NCBI GenBank assembly: GCA_012270065.1
Contig: JAAXJB010000011.1
Location: forward strand, 1-39,740
Length of the DNA stretch: 39,740 nt
Reading direction: 5' to 3'
DNA from: Rubripirellula sp.
GTDB taxonomy: Bacteria > Planctomycetota > Planctomycetia > Pirellulales > Pirellulaceae
Shown: positions 8,521-18,331 of the stretch, piece by piece
Position numbering within the stretch: position 1 is the first letter of the stretch
How the letters are laid out: the number at the start of each line of letters is the position of its first letter
Made by a program: the position numbers and the translations under genes
The notes under the pieces: generated by a model
Told to the model about the DNA's origin: nothing
Database searches by the model: none
What the model saw: only the letters and a program-made list of their open reading frames with translations

Positions 8521-9372
8521 CTATACCGGTGTGGTGACCGGAATCAGGCTGTTGAGAGCCTGGCTGATTTCGATTTCCTGTCGTTCACGACCCAGAAAGA
8601 AACTCACATGCGAGTACCCGCATCGCTGCAAAAGTTGCATGGCTGTTTCGTAGCCATCAGCGACTCGTTCGGCCACATGAGCATCTGCTCCCAAGGTGAT
8701 TGGAATATCACGCAATCGCATCTCCGCGAGCATTGCCGGGAAAGGATTCATTTCCGAGATGGTTTTGTTGACGCCAGAAGTATTGAGTTCCATCGCCACC
8801 CCGGTAGCGGCAATGCGGTCGAGCGCTGGACGGATATCGTCCAGCATTCGTTCGGAATCCCATGCTTCGCTTGTGAAGTTTTTGATCAGGTCCGGGTGTG
8901 CAATGGAATCAAAGAGCCCGGTTTCGGCTGATTTGGCAAGCAGTCGAAAGTAGGTTTTTTGAACTTCATGCAGATCGTCACTCCAGTACTTTTGACGAAA
9001 TTCCGGGATCTGTGGGTGGACAGACCCGAGGACGAAATGAAAGTCCGCAGAAGCAAGCTGTTTTTCGAGGAAGGTTTCGTATCCTTCGAAATAATCGGCT
9101 TCCAGACCCAGCCTGACGTCCACTCGCCCCTGCCATTGGTCTCGGGTTTTAGCTACCAGATCAACGTATTCGTCAAACTGGTCCTCAGCCATTCTCACTG
9201 CAGCAGAAAATCCATCAGGCATCGGGTTGTGGCATGTCACCATCAGTCCCCGAAGACCACGCTTTTCGGCCATCGCAGCATATTCCGAAGGTTCTCCGTA
9301 AGCATGTTTGCACAATGTTGTGTGCGAGTGAGATTCGAAGAGAATGGGGGAGGTCACGCCGATGTACTCCAT
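8521..9372 (-). CDS. PHP-domain phosphoesterase, histidinol-phosphatase (HisJ/HisK)-like
   Basis: A 283-residue protein from ATG 9372; an in-frame TTG at 9402 is also possible and neither has a clear ribosome binding site. The ATG places the first metal motif at residues 15-23, as in relatives. PHP motifs are seen in order: ESHSHTTLCKHA (His 15, 17, 23), TCHNP, GLEADYFEG, GSVHPQ, AHPDL and GADAHV. Together they supply the His/Asp/Glu ligands of a trinuclear metal site. The family includes histidinol-phosphatase (last-but-one step of histidine synthesis), but many PHP proteins act on other phosphoesters, and no other his gene is in the window. It lies 289 bp upstream of the radC-like gene on the same strand, with no sign of tight coupling. 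Confidence 0.82.
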   Translation of the reverse strand: MEYIGVTSPILFESHSHTTLCKHAYGEPSEYAAMAEKRGLRGLMVTCHNPMPDGFSAAVRMAEDQFDEYVDLVAKTRDQWQGRVDVRLGLEADYFEGYETFLEKQLASADFHFVLGSVHPQIPEFRQKYWSDDLHEVQKTYFRLLAKSAETGLFDSIAHPDLIKNFTSEAWDSERMLDDIRPALDRIAATGVAMELNTSGVNKTISEMNPFPAMLAEMRLRDIPITLGADAHVAERVADGYETAMQLLQRCGYSHVSFFLGRERQEIEISQALNSLIPVTTPV

Positions 9373-9713
9373 CGTGATGCGGGTGTATGAGTTTGATGTC
9401 AACGTGAATCCGACTCTTTGCCATCGGAAACCGTTAGACTCACTGCAATCGGTAATGGGTTACAGTAGCAGTTCGCACCAATTTGGCGAGGGTGGCAAGC
9501 GTTTTTAATTGACGATGCTTCGTGGCTGATCAGTTACGTGAATTCTGCTGATGACACCAGAATACGCCTCGATGGAGCCGATTGCCTCGCGTGGTGAATC
9601 ACCCTGACGCGAGTAAAATGACGGTTCAGTGTGACAATGCGAGTTCCATCAGGCAGGAGTATTGATTGGTGGATAGCGCGGAACAGTTCAGGTTTCCATT
9701 GCAGGAAGTTCAA
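9373..9713. other. Divergent intergenic region, 341 bp
   Basis: This region lies between the PHP gene (leftward) and the sulfatase (rightward) and should carry both promoters. No ORF with a recognisable product, no strong hairpin and no clear -35/-10 pair were seen. Confidence 0.4.
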
Positions 9714-11384
9714 ATGAAATTCAACATCGGATTTGCTCTGACGCTGTCAGTCTTGGTCCCAGTCTTGCTCGGGGGCCACGGGGAGAATGTGTCTTTTTTC
9801 GCCTCGGCCAACGAGCCGCTGCACGGTGATTCCCCTGAAGTGCATCTGCACGGTGCTTCCTCTGAAGTGCATCTGCAAACTGGTTCTCCTGAAGTATCGA
9901 AGGTTGGTGCACAAGCGGTTCTTGCCGCCAGGCCCCTTCAGGAAACGTCAGAAAATCAGCCGCAAACTGATAGCGTTTCAAGCCATGGCAAGCGGCCTCC
10001 GAATGTACTCTTCATTGCGGTGGATGATCTTGCCTGCTCACTTGGCTGTTACGGAGATCTTCTGGCCAAAACCCCCAACATCGATCGACTCGCTTCCAGT
10101 GGTGTCTGTTTTCAGCGAGCGTACAATCAGCTGCCGCTGTGCAATCCTACGCGTGCTTCTGTCATGACAGGGATGCGTCCTGATCAAATCAAGGTCTATG
10201 ATCTGGACCGGCACTTCCGTGATGAAATTCCGAATGTCGTCACGTTGCCTCAAGCCTTTCAGAATGCCGGTTATTTCGCTGCTCGCGTCGGGAAGATATA
10301 TCACTACAACGTCCCAGCTTCCATCGGGACCGATGGCTTTGATGACCCTCCTTCCTGGATGCAGACGGTCAATCCGATCGGGCGCGACAAGGCAGAAGAA
10401 GATCTGATCTTCAACGCCGAGCCCCACCGCAAAATAAGTGCGGCCTTGAGTTGGCTTCCAGCAGATGGAAGTGATCAGGAACAAACCGACGGGATGATTG
10501 CTACCGAGGCCATTCGTCTGCTGAAGTCAAAGCAGGCAGAACCGTTTTTTCTGGCCGTGGGATTCTTTCGCCCTCATACACCCTATGTTGCGCCGAAAAA
10601 GTACTTTGACCTTTATCCCATCGATGAGTTGAGGTTGCCGTACGCACCTGCAGACGACCGGGGGGATATTCCAACAGCTGCCTTTGCTCACAACTGCCCT
10701 ATCCCAAATTACAATCTTCCGGAGCCAACATTGCTGCGTGCGACACAGGCGTATTACGCGTGTGTTTCGTTCATTGATGCTCAGGTGGGGCGATTACTTG
10801 ACGCGTTGGATGAGCTTGACCTGGCTGACAACACGATCGTTGTTTTCTGGAGTGATCACGGATATCACCTCGGAGAACATAACGGCATCTGGCAGAAGCG
10901 GACCCTTTTTGAACAGGGGGCCAGATCCCCCTTGATCATTCGCTCACCCGGGCAAGCCGGTAATGGCACGCCGAGTCCCAGAGTGGTTGAGTTTGTTGAC
11001 ATCTATCCAACGCTCACCGAGCTTGCAGGAATCGAGGGTCCTGCAACGCTCGCTGGTAAAAGTCTGCAGAAGCTGCTTCATGATCCGATTGCGCCCTGGG
11101 ATGCTTACGCGGTCACGCAGATCCTCCGCCCGGCAGACAATCGCCTGCCCGAGCCCGTGATGGGGTGCAGCATTCGTACAGAAAGGTGGCGTTACACTGA
11201 GTGGGCTGAAGGGGCTTCTGGGAAAGAGCTTTACGATCATCAAACTGACCCGATGGAGTTCAATAATCTTGCGATTGAGCCCGATGAAAACGCCCGTCAG
11301 GTGATCGAGCGACTGAAACCCCTGTTGCGAAAACATGCGTCAGGGGCGGTGCCACAGACTCCTTTCAATCCAGCACGCCTGTGA
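9714..11384 (+). CDS. Secreted sulfatase, iduronate-2-sulfatase-like
   Basis: A 556-residue protein from ATG 9714, chosen over an in-frame TTG at 9666 because GGAAG lies 7 bases upstream and a signal peptide follows at once ([15 protein letters not shown]). The type I sulfatase signature is complete: [12 protein letters not shown] with metal-binding Asp 104 and 105, and CNPTR at Cys 143, the cysteine converted to formylglycine. [11 protein letters not shown] and the preceding [17 protein letters not shown] match the iduronate-2-sulfatase subgroup. Its probable role is removal of sulfate esters from marine polysaccharides outside the cytoplasm; the exact sugar is unknown. Between the signal peptide and the catalytic domain lies a linker (residues 37-63) made of three 9-residue repeats. 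No maturase gene (FGE or anSME) is in the window. Confidence 0.93.
   Translation: MKFNIGFALTLSVLVPVLLGGHGENVSFFASANEPLHGDSPEVHLHGASSEVHLQTGSPEVSKVGAQAVLAARPLQETSENQPQTDSVSSHGKRPPNVLFIAVDDLACSLGCYGDLLAKTPNIDRLASSGVCFQRAYNQLPLCNPTRASVMTGMRPDQIKVYDLDRHFRDEIPNVVTLPQAFQNAGYFAARVGKIYHYNVPASIGTDGFDDPPSWMQTVNPIGRDKAEEDLIFNAEPHRKISAALSWLPADGSDQEQTDGMIATEAIRLLKSKQAEPFFLAVGFFRPHTPYVAPKKYFDLYPIDELRLPYAPADDRGDIPTAAFAHNCPIPNYNLPEPTLLRATQAYYACVSFIDAQVGRLLDALDELDLADNTIVVFWSDHGYHLGEHNGIWQKRTLFEQGARSPLIIRSPGQAGNGTPSPRVVEFVDIYPTLTELAGIEGPATLAGKSLQKLLHDPIAPWDAYAVTQILRPADNRLPEPVMGCSIRTERWRYTEWAEGASGKELYDHQTDPMEFNNLAIEPDENARQVIERLKPLLRKHASGAVPQTPFNPARL
9822..9902 (+). repeat. In-frame 27-bp tandem repeat x 3 in sulfatase linker
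   Basis: Three head-to-tail 27-bp units at 9822-9848, 9849-9875 and 9876-9902 encode [18 protein letters not shown] and QTGSPEVSK. The first two are nearly identical; the third has diverged. They sit between the signal peptide and the sulfatase fold and keep the reading frame. Confidence 0.92.
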
Positions 11385-11446
11385 TAGGAAGCTTCCGGAT
11401 TTGCTACCAGCTGACAGTCATCGCGAGTGGTGGCAAGCCGTTTGCC

Positions 11447-13267
11447 TCATGACATGGAAGCCGCATTGCGATTCAAGCGTCTTCGGTCGCTTTCCTTGAG
11501 AACGATCTTGCGCAGGCGAATGTTTTCCGGCGTAACTTCAACCAGTTCGTCTTCCTCGATGTATTCCAACGCCGCTTCCAGCGATAATTCACGTGGGGGT
11601 TTCAGGATGACATTTTCATCACTGCCAGCAGCCCGGATGTTGGTCAGTTTCTTTTCGCGGCATGGATTGACGGTCATGTCATTTTCACGTGCATTTTCGC
11701 CCACCAGCATACCTTCATAGACTTCAACACCGGGCGGGACGAGGAGTTCGCTTCGATCCTGCAAGCCAAACATCGCGAAGGGCATCGTCTTTCCGCTGAC
11801 CATGGAAATCAGGACACCATTGGCACGTTTGGGAACCTCTCCTTCGACCGGTCGGTAACTCTCAAAGCGATGGTGAATGATTGCTGTGCCCCGAGTAGCA
11901 TTGAGCAGTTTGGTTCGCAATCCAATCAATCCACGGGAAGGAACAAGGAACTTCAGCAAACTGTATTCCCCCCGCTGGGACATTTCCTCCAGTTGTCCGC
12001 GTCGCAAGCCAACCAGTTCCATGACAGGACCCATCGTGTCAGTCGGTACCTCGATCCGCAATGTTTCGAATGGTTCGTGTTTCTTGCCATCGATGGTCTT
12101 GAAAATGACTCGTGGTTTTCCAACGCTCAGTTCATAGCCCTCGCGTCGCATGGTTTCGATCAGAACAGCCAGGTGCAGAACACCGCGTCCCTTCACTGCA
12201 TAAGCTTCTGCTCCCTCCACCATTTCCACCCTGAGAGCGACGTTTCGCTCCAACTCTTTTTCAAGGCGTGCCTTGAGTTGCCGAGTGGTGACGTACTTTC
12301 CCTCGCGGCCTACCATGGGAGACGAGTTGACGCTGAAAACCATTTCGAGGGTCGGTTCGTCGACTTTCAGACGCGGCATCGCATTGTTGGCGTCAACCGC
12401 GGCGATCGTGTCTCCGATCTCGACGTCGGTGATCCCCTCGATTGCGACAATGTCACCCGCTGTGGCGGACTCGGCTGCCGCACGCCCAAGGTTGTCAAAG
12501 ACAAACAAGCCGCCGACTTTTTGCTTCTTCACACCGTCCTTGTGATGCAGGTCAATGGTCTGGCCCAGTTCAACCGTCCCTGATTCAATTCTTCCCACGG
12601 CGATCCGTCCCACGTACTCGCTCCAGTCGAGTGTCGTGACCATCATCTGCAAGGGGGCCTTTTCGTCAACTTCGGGGCCCGGCAATGCATCAACAAGAAG
12701 ATCCAGCAGGGGACGCATGTCGTTGTTGGGGCTGGATGGATCGGTGGTCGCGTAACCGTCTTTCGCGCTCGTGTACACGTAGGCGGCATTGTCGAGCTGT
12801 TCGTCACCACCGAGTTCGGCAAGCAGTTCAAGACCTTCGTCGAGGGCTTCGGTGGGGCGGCCGTCGGGGCGATCAACCTTGTTCACCACGACAATCGGGC
12901 GTACACCGGCCTGCAACGCTTTTTCAAGAACAAACCGCGTTTGCGGCATTGGCCCTTCTGCTGCGTCCACCAGTAACAGGCAGCCGTCTGCCATTTTGAC
13001 GACTCGCTCAACCTCTCCCCCAAAATCTGCGTGGCCGGGTGTGTCAATCAGGTTGATTTTCACACCGCGGTAAGGGATCGCAATGTTCTTGGAAAGAATC
13101 GTGATTCCCCGCTCACGCTCCAGATCGTTTGAATCAAGAATCCGTTCGCCCTTGAGCTCCGCATCACGGAACTGACCGCTCTGACGGAGAAGGCAGTCTA
13201 CAAGTGTGGTCTTTCCATGATCCACATGGGCGATGATCACGACGTTTCGAATGTCTTGGCGACGCAA
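11447..13267 (-). CDS. typA: Ribosome-associated translational GTPase TypA/BipA
   Basis: A 606-residue protein of normal family length, starting at TTG 13267 with AGGAC 8 bases upstream. GTPase motifs are complete: AHVDHGKTT (G1, residues 13-21), ERERGITI (G2), [15 protein letters not shown] (G3) and [11 protein letters not shown] (G4). The EF-Tu-like domain II, the two EF-G-like domains ([17 protein letters not shown], then [18 protein letters not shown]) and the TypA C-terminal domain ([19 protein letters not shown]) follow. TypA binds the ribosome like EF-G and supports 50S assembly and growth under stress or cold. Its end converges on the sulfatase end, 62 bases away. It may be read together with the lipoprotein gene 451 bp upstream, but the gap argues for its own promoter. 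Confidence 0.97.
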   Translation of the reverse strand: MRRQDIRNVVIIAHVDHGKTTLVDCLLRQSGQFRDAELKGERILDSNDLERERGITILSKNIAIPYRGVKINLIDTPGHADFGGEVERVVKMADGCLLLVDAAEGPMPQTRFVLEKALQAGVRPIVVVNKVDRPDGRPTEALDEGLELLAELGGDEQLDNAAYVYTSAKDGYATTDPSSPNNDMRPLLDLLVDALPGPEVDEKAPLQMMVTTLDWSEYVGRIAVGRIESGTVELGQTIDLHHKDGVKKQKVGGLFVFDNLGRAAAESATAGDIVAIEGITDVEIGDTIAAVDANNAMPRLKVDEPTLEMVFSVNSSPMVGREGKYVTTRQLKARLEKELERNVALRVEMVEGAEAYAVKGRGVLHLAVLIETMRREGYELSVGKPRVIFKTIDGKKHEPFETLRIEVPTDTMGPVMELVGLRRGQLEEMSQRGEYSLLKFLVPSRGLIGLRTKLLNATRGTAIIHHRFESYRPVEGEVPKRANGVLISMVSGKTMPFAMFGLQDRSELLVPPGVEVYEGMLVGENARENDMTVNPCREKKLTNIRAAGSDENVILKPPRELSLEAALEYIEEDELVEVTPENIRLRKIVLKESDRRRLNRNAASMS

Positions 13268-13718
13268 AGAATCAAGTCCTGAAGTTTGAAAGTGCTCGTG
13301 CCGGGGAGCATGGGTTGGTGATGAATGGTTCGGGAAGGCAAACCGGAGTGTTTTTAATTCGGCAGCTGTGCGGAAGTTTGCCTGAGCATTTGCTGGTTGA
13401 GCAGTAGTTGGTTGTGGGGGTGAGAGTTTTGCGCGCCCGAGGGGGCGGCCAGTGTCTCCTGGAAGTCATTGAATTGATCGAGACACGTGGTGTCTCAGGT
13501 TTTCGCTTGTAAATCGGCGGTCGTTGCGTTTGAGGCGGCTCGAAGTTTCATGTCCCGTTGCTCTCTGGAACCATTGCGGAACCATTGGTCTCGGGAACAG
13601 GAACCGCATCAATCCATCCCCGGGTGTCTCCTCATGGACTGATTTCACGGATGATGAATCAGAGATTGCCGGAGTGCGCTTTTGGTTTCAGCCAAGACGG
13701 TGCAAAGGAGGCTGGACT
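13268..13718. other. Intergenic region, 451 bp, with perfect hairpin
   Basis: This is the upstream region of typA and the downstream region of the lipoprotein gene (both minus strand). No gene is recognised. It contains a perfect 7-bp inverted repeat GAGACAC-GTG-GTGTCTC at 13480-13496, with an extra GTGTCTC at 13452-13458, and an 11-bp tandem duplication (13567-13588). No T-tract follows the hairpin on the minus strand, so an operator or RNA structure is as likely as a terminator. Confidence 0.5.
13567..13588. repeat. Tandem repeat, 11 bp x 2, intergenic
   Basis: Two adjacent copies, GGAACCATTGC and GGAACCATTGG, differ only in the last base. Non-coding. Confidence 0.85.
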
Positions 13719-14273
13719 TCAATGGGCATGATGGGTGTAGACCCCGCTGATGTCTCCGTTGGTCGTCGAAATCGTAAGCGTAGCCTTGGCAGAGTCTCCC
13801 ATGTTCTCCAAACCTGTGGCAAGTGCATCGCTCGTAATTTCGTAAACGGTACCGGTATCAGTCTCTGCCTTTTGCAACTGGTAGTCGCTGGTTTCGCCTG
13901 CGGACTCAATCGTCAGCTTCACGCTGGAGACTGTGTCTGGTTCTGCTGCATCAGAAACATGCACCGTGAGCTTGGATGTTCTGTTAGAGAACAGAACTTC
14001 AACTTCTTTCTCTTCCGAAAGTTGGATTAGGTGGCCTCCGCGAATGCCGTGCGGGGGATGCTTGTGGCCTTCGAGGGCACCAGATTGGTCAGCAGCGTCG
14101 TGGTCGTGGTCGTGGTCGTGCTGACCGGTGGTGACATCATCTTCACCAGCGGCAGGACTTGACGTCGATGAATTCACAGGTGACGAGCTCGGGCCGCAGC
14201 CCGTCAGTGTCATGGCCGCATAGGTCAAACAGACTGCCAAAGTGATCAGTGAGGTGAAACTTGAGGGATTCAT
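13719..14273 (-). CDS. His-rich lipoprotein, probable metal-binding
   Basis: A 184-residue protein from ATG 14273. An N-terminal hydrophobic segment ends in a lipobox LTGC with Cys 26, so it should be a membrane-attached lipoprotein. A low-complexity linker follows with four His-Asp pairs (residues 52-59), then GHKHPPHGIRGGHLIQLSE, a His-rich motif like those of planctomycete proteins found near metal efflux systems, then a beta-rich domain. The protein ends in HHAH. I infer metal binding (Cu, Zn or Ni) outside the cytoplasm; this rests on histidine content and is not proven. The His-Asp run is encoded by four 6-bp units. The gene is divergent from nqrA and shares a 559-bp upstream region with it, including a Crp/Fnr-type operator. 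Confidence 0.72.
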   Translation of the reverse strand: MNPSSFTSLITLAVCLTYAAMTLTGCGPSSSPVNSSTSSPAAGEDDVTTGQHDHDHDHDAADQSGALEGHKHPPHGIRGGHLIQLSEEKEVEVLFSNRTSKLTVHVSDAAEPDTVSSVKLTIESAGETSDYQLQKAETDTGTVYEITSDALATGLENMGDSAKATLTISTTNGDISGVYTHHAH

Positions 14274-14832
14274 GAAGCTTGCGGGGATTTGGTAAGGGTT
14301 GGGAATCTGGCTCGATGATTGATCGCGTCAACATTTTTGCGGGCGTGACGAAACGCCTCACCACCGTTCGGAATCTGAATTTCCCGCTAACGCGTGGGCT
14401 GTCATTTGATACGGAAAAGACGATTTGCCACAGCCCAAATCGTCCGCCCTTCTTCTCCATTAACGGCCGGTTTCCCTGCGTTACGGGTTTGCGAGCGGCA
14501 ATTTGGTCATGGCAAGACGAGTGCCGTTGCCAATTCTTTGGGCTTGTGGCATATTTGCGAGCGCAAAAGTCCGCCCCCGGTGTTGCCCACATGGTCCCCC
14601 CTCCGGTTCGTACCGACGTGGCCATGTGGCTCCAGCCGAGGCATGCTTTTCCATGCTCGAGCCAGCAGGACCTTCTGCCTGCTCGTGACTCTCTTTCCGT
14701 CGCCGGATGGGAGTGTGCTGGGTCAACATTGTGAAAAATATCACAATGTCCCGTCGCGGGCATGGTGGCAGCGGTGTTTGCCAGAAATGAAGTCATTCTG
14801 TCCTACACAGTCATTTGAGTACGTTCATAGCG
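14274..14832. other. Divergent regulatory region upstream of nqrA, 559 bp
   Basis: This region lies between the His-rich lipoprotein (leftward) and nqrA (rightward). Reading frames exist on both strands but resemble nothing known and have no ribosome binding site. It holds the perfect inverted repeat at 14726-14749 (listed separately) and a possible AGCAGG/CCTGCT hairpin near 14662-14683. A weak promoter candidate is TTGCCA at 14778-14783 with TCCTAC 17 bases later; this is tentative. Confidence 0.5.
14726..14749. promoter_or_regulatory. Crp/Fnr-type operator (perfect inverted repeat) upstream of nqrA
   Basis: A perfect 9-bp inverted repeat, ACATTGTGA and TCACAATGT, is separated by AAAATA. 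The core is TGTGA-N6-TCACA, identical to the Crp consensus half-sites. Its centre is about 95 bases before the nqrA ATG and about 465 bases from the lipoprotein start. A Crp/Fnr-family regulator is the simplest candidate; the protein that binds here and the sign of control are unknown. Confidence 0.6.
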
Positions 14833-16179
14833 ATGACAAAAATCAGACAGGGTTTAGACCTGCCGATACTCGGCAGTCCCGAGCAACATATTGATCAGGC
14901 ATCGGCGGTCAGCCGAGTCGCTCTCTTGGGTGACGATTATGTTGGCATGAAGCCGACGATGCTGGTGGCACCCGGTGACAAAGTGTCGGTCGGGCAGCCT
15001 CTATTCGAGGACAAGAAAAATCCCGGCGTGCTGTACACATCTCCTGCCGCTGGCACGGTTGCAGCCGTCAACCGTGGGGCGAAACGAAAATTCGAGTCAG
15101 TCGAGATTGATGTCGACGGAGACGAGAGCGTTCATTTCGAGGGTGCAGCAGGGCGCGACCCAATGGACTTGGGCCGAGAGGCACTCACGGAGCAGCTGCG
15201 ACTCAGTGGGCTCTGGCCATCTTTGCGGACGCGCCCTTATGGCAAAGTGCCCATGCTTGGCAGCCAGCCGAGCTCGATCTTTGTCCAGGCGGTTGATACC
15301 AATCCTCTGGCTGCCGACCCAGCCATTGCCATGGCAGATCGTAAAGAGCAGTTCGCACTCGGTCTGCAAGCTCTGACTCAACTGGTGGACGGCAAAGTAT
15401 TCGTCTGCAAAGGCGATGGTGCAGAGATCCCTGGTGAGGGTATCAATGGCGTGGAATTGGCCACTTTCAGCGGTCCACACCCGGCAGGACTGGTTGGAAC
15501 CCATATCCACTTCCTAGATCCTGTTGGTCCCAACAAGACCGTGTGGTACATCGGTTATCAGGATGTGTGTGCGATTGGCACTTTTCTCCAGACTGGCAAA
15601 CTTGACACCCGCCGGGTCATCTCGCTCGGGGGCCCAGTGGTCACGCAACCGCGCCTGCTGGAAACACGGTTGGGTGCCTGTGTCGACGAATTGATCGCGG
15701 GCCAGTACGACGACACGATCAAAATACGGCCTATCTCAGGCTCGGTCCTCTGTGGACACACTGCGGTGAGCCCGCATCAATATTTGGGTCGATACCACAC
15801 TCAGGTATCAGTACTGGAAGAGGGTGACGAACGGGAGTTCCTTGGTTGGCAGAAACCGGGTCTGGACAAGTATTCGACGACTCGAGTTTTTGCTTCGGCC
15901 GGGCTTCCCAACAAGAAATTTGCTTTCACGACCAGTACGCACGGCAGCGAGCGGGCCATGGTTCCATTGGGAACTTACGAGAAGGTCATGCCGTTGGACA
16001 TTCTGCCAACGCAACTGCTGCGATCACTGATCTACCGGGACACTGACGAAGCACAGCAACTTGGTGTTCTGGAACTGGAAGAAGAAGATTTGGCCCTGTG
16101 CACTTTTGTGTGCCCGGGCAAGTACGAGTACGGCTCTCTGCTCCGTGCCAGTCTGGAAACGATTGAGCGAGAAGGCTGA
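14833..16179 (+). CDS. nqrA: Na+-translocating NADH:quinone reductase subunit A
   Basis: A 448-residue protein from ATG 14833 (an in-frame TTG at 14815 would add six residues); the family begins with a motif like [10 protein letters not shown], which follows this ATG directly. Conserved segments include [39 protein letters not shown], and [20 protein letters not shown]. NqrA is the cytoplasmic subunit that helps form the quinone site and carries no covalent cofactor. First gene of the nqrABCDEF operon; nqrB starts 36 bases after it. No strong Shine-Dalgarno is seen. Confidence 0.96.
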   Translation: MTKIRQGLDLPILGSPEQHIDQASAVSRVALLGDDYVGMKPTMLVAPGDKVSVGQPLFEDKKNPGVLYTSPAAGTVAAVNRGAKRKFESVEIDVDGDESVHFEGAAGRDPMDLGREALTEQLRLSGLWPSLRTRPYGKVPMLGSQPSSIFVQAVDTNPLAADPAIAMADRKEQFALGLQALTQLVDGKVFVCKGDGAEIPGEGINGVELATFSGPHPAGLVGTHIHFLDPVGPNKTVWYIGYQDVCAIGTFLQTGKLDTRRVISLGGPVVTQPRLLETRLGACVDELIAGQYDDTIKIRPISGSVLCGHTAVSPHQYLGRYHTQVSVLEEGDEREFLGWQKPGLDKYSTTRVFASAGLPNKKFAFTTSTHGSERAMVPLGTYEKVMPLDILPTQLLRSLIYRDTDEAQQLGVLELEEEDLALCTFVCPGKYEYGSLLRASLETIEREG

Positions 16180-16215
16180 TCCCGAACCTCTGGTCGGATT
16201 GACAGGAATTTTGAG

Positions 16216-17508
16216 ATGAAAGCACTGCGTAACGTCCTCGATAAAGTCCATCCCCTGTTTGCCAAGGGCGGGATTTTGGAAGTGGCGTATCCCATGTACG
16301 AGGCGTTGGACACGTTTCTGTACACCCCGGGCGAGGTCGCTTCCGGGAAGACCCATGTTCGAGACGGGATCGACCTCAAGCGGATGATGATCACCGTCGT
16401 CTTGGCCCTCGTGCCGGTGACCCTGTTCGGCATGTGGAATGTCGGTTACCAGGCGAACTCAGCCATTGAGAAGATGGAGGCTGCGGGGATCGAACACGTT
16501 GGTGACTGGCATTACACCATCTACAACGCGATCGGGTTCGCCAACGATCCCAGCAATATCACTGCCAATATCGTGCTGGGGGCGATTTTCTTCATTCCGA
16601 TCTACGGCGTCTGCATGTTTGTCGGCGGACACATTGAACTTGTTTTCAGCGTGTTGCGCGGTCATGAGATCAACGAGGGTTTTCTGGTCACCGGATTGCT
16701 GTTTCCGCTGACTCTTCCAGCGTCGATCCCCTTGTGGCAGGTCGCTCTGGGGATTGCGTTCGGTGTGATCGTGGCCAAGGAGGTCTTCGGTGGCACGGGG
16801 CGGAACTTCCTGAATGTTGCTCTGACCAGTCGCGCTTTCCTCTACTTCGCTTACGCCGGGCAAATCAGTGGCGACAAGGTGTGGACCGCGGTTGACGGTT
16901 TCAGCGGTGCTACAGCGTTGGGCCAGATGGCAAACGCCCAGCCTCAGGAAGGCGTTGTGAATCCCGCCATCGACTCGCTGAGTTCGGTCAGCTACCTGTG
17001 GGGGCAGGAATCCATCACTTGGATGAGTACTTTTCTTGGAACGATTCAGGGCTGTGTCGGCGAGACCAGCGCCCTGCTGTGCATTGTCGGTGCGGGCATT
17101 CTGATCGCTACCGGGATCGGGTCCTGGAAAATCATGGCGGCAGTGATCGCCGGTGTCATCGGGACAACGCTGTTGATGAACGGTGTGACGATGATTTCAC
17201 CCGAGGCTCTCGATGCCAACCCAATGTTGGGCGTGCCGTTTTACTGGCACCTGACGATCGGAGGTTTGGCCTTCGGACTCGTGTTCATGGCTACCGACCC
17301 CGTCAGTGCTTCCATGACCGACAAGGGCAAATGGTTCTATGGGGCGCTCATTGGATTCATGACCGTGCTGATCCGTGTCGTGAACCCCGCATTCCCGGAA
17401 GGGATCATGTTGGCGATCCTATTCGGCAATGTGTTCGCTCCGCTCATCGATTACTACGTAGTACAGGCTAACGTGTCCAGTAGGAAGAAACGCTATGCAA
17501 CAACGTGA
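16216..17508 (+). CDS. nqrB: Na+-NQR subunit B (covalent FMN, membrane)
   Basis: A 430-residue polytopic protein, slightly longer than typical NqrB (about 412), starting at ATG 16216 with AGGA 8 bases before. It has the expected multiple membrane helices and the flavinylation motif DGFSGATAL, with Thr 233 as the residue that receives FMN from ApbE. Other family segments are FGGTGRNFLNVALTSRAFLYF and, near the end, FMATDPVSASMTDKGKWFYG. NqrB carries the Na+ and quinone-linked electron path. Some extra length lies in the loop around residues 78-115. Its end overlaps nqrC by 14 bases, implying translational coupling. Confidence 0.97.
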   Translation: MKALRNVLDKVHPLFAKGGILEVAYPMYEALDTFLYTPGEVASGKTHVRDGIDLKRMMITVVLALVPVTLFGMWNVGYQANSAIEKMEAAGIEHVGDWHYTIYNAIGFANDPSNITANIVLGAIFFIPIYGVCMFVGGHIELVFSVLRGHEINEGFLVTGLLFPLTLPASIPLWQVALGIAFGVIVAKEVFGGTGRNFLNVALTSRAFLYFAYAGQISGDKVWTAVDGFSGATALGQMANAQPQEGVVNPAIDSLSSVSYLWGQESITWMSTFLGTIQGCVGETSALLCIVGAGILIATGIGSWKIMAAVIAGVIGTTLLMNGVTMISPEALDANPMLGVPFYWHLTIGGLAFGLVFMATDPVSASMTDKGKWFYGALIGFMTVLIRVVNPAFPEGIMLAILFGNVFAPLIDYYVVQANVSSRKKRYATT

Positions 17509-18331
17509 TTCATTGGGATATACATTAGGTGTCGCTGCGGTGCTGTGTGTGGTTTGCTCACTCGCAGTGAGTACTGCCGCCGTGTCGCTGCGTGGACGTC
17601 AGGAAGCGAATGTCAAACTGGATCAGCAGAAGAACATTCTGGATGCAACCGGATTGGCGATTGGCGAGTACGGTGTGCAGGCGAACGAGTTGTCTGCCAG
17701 CGAGATCGACAAGCTTAACGCGTATGTGAGTGCGAAACTGGTTGACTTGCAGACTGGAGAGTACGTCGGTGATGACGCCCAACTTGAGAAGTACAACCTC
17801 GTCGAAGAAGCAGCCAACCCCGATACCAGTGTTCCAATCGAGAATCCGGTATTCAATCCTGGCGAACCACGACGCCCGAAGGTGATGAAGGTCTATTTCG
17901 TCAAGAAACCCGGGACCGACAAAATCCTGCAGGTGGTTTTGCCAGTTTATGGGAAGGGCTTGTGGGGCACGCTTTATGGTTACCTGGCTTTGAAGAGTGA
18001 CCTCGAAACGATTCAGGGACTGACTTTCTACCAGCACAAGGAAACCCCGGGGCTTGGCGGCGAAGTTGACAATCCCCGTTGGAAAGCAATGTGGGATGGA
18101 CGCAAACTTTACGATCCAAGTGGTCAGCCCGCAGCGATGGTATTCAAGGGGCCTGCACCCAAAACCGATGAGTACGCCGTCGACGGACTTTCGGGGGCGA
18201 CCATCACAAGCCGTGGAGTGACCAATCTGATCAGATACTGGGCGAGTGACGATGGTTATGGCACCTATCTGTCCAAGCTTGGTAAAGAGATGAACGAAGG
18301 AACATCCTCCTCAAACGAGGGAGAAGAGTAA
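17495..18331 (+). CDS. nqrC: Na+-NQR subunit C (covalent FMN, periplasmic)
   Basis: A 278-residue protein starting at ATG 17495 inside the end of nqrB, with AGGAAG 8 bases upstream. One N-terminal membrane helix (about residues 10-30) leads to a periplasmic FMN-binding domain. The family segment [16 protein letters not shown] is present, and the flavinylation site is [10 protein letters not shown] with Thr 236. ApbE attaches FMN here through a phosphoester bond, and electrons pass from NqrC FMN to NqrB. The stop overlaps the nqrD start (TAATG, one base). Confidence 0.96.
   Translation: MQQRDSLGYTLGVAAVLCVVCSLAVSTAAVSLRGRQEANVKLDQQKNILDATGLAIGEYGVQANELSASEIDKLNAYVSAKLVDLQTGEYVGDDAQLEKYNLVEEAANPDTSVPIENPVFNPGEPRRPKVMKVYFVKKPGTDKILQVVLPVYGKGLWGTLYGYLALKSDLETIQGLTFYQHKETPGLGGEVDNPRWKAMWDGRKLYDPSGQPAAMVFKGPAPKTDEYAVDGLSGATITSRGVTNLIRYWASDDGYGTYLSKLGKEMNEGTSSSNEGEE

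Noticed and set aside
14093-14130. Repeat element in the 6-bp GTGGTC/GTCGTG run
   Set aside because: It is simply the coding sequence of the His-Asp pairs of the lipoprotein.
14143-14796. Minus-strand frame of 217 codons upstream of nqrA
   Set aside because: It overlaps the lipoprotein start and the operator, has no ribosome site and an unnatural composition rich in Arg, His and Cys.
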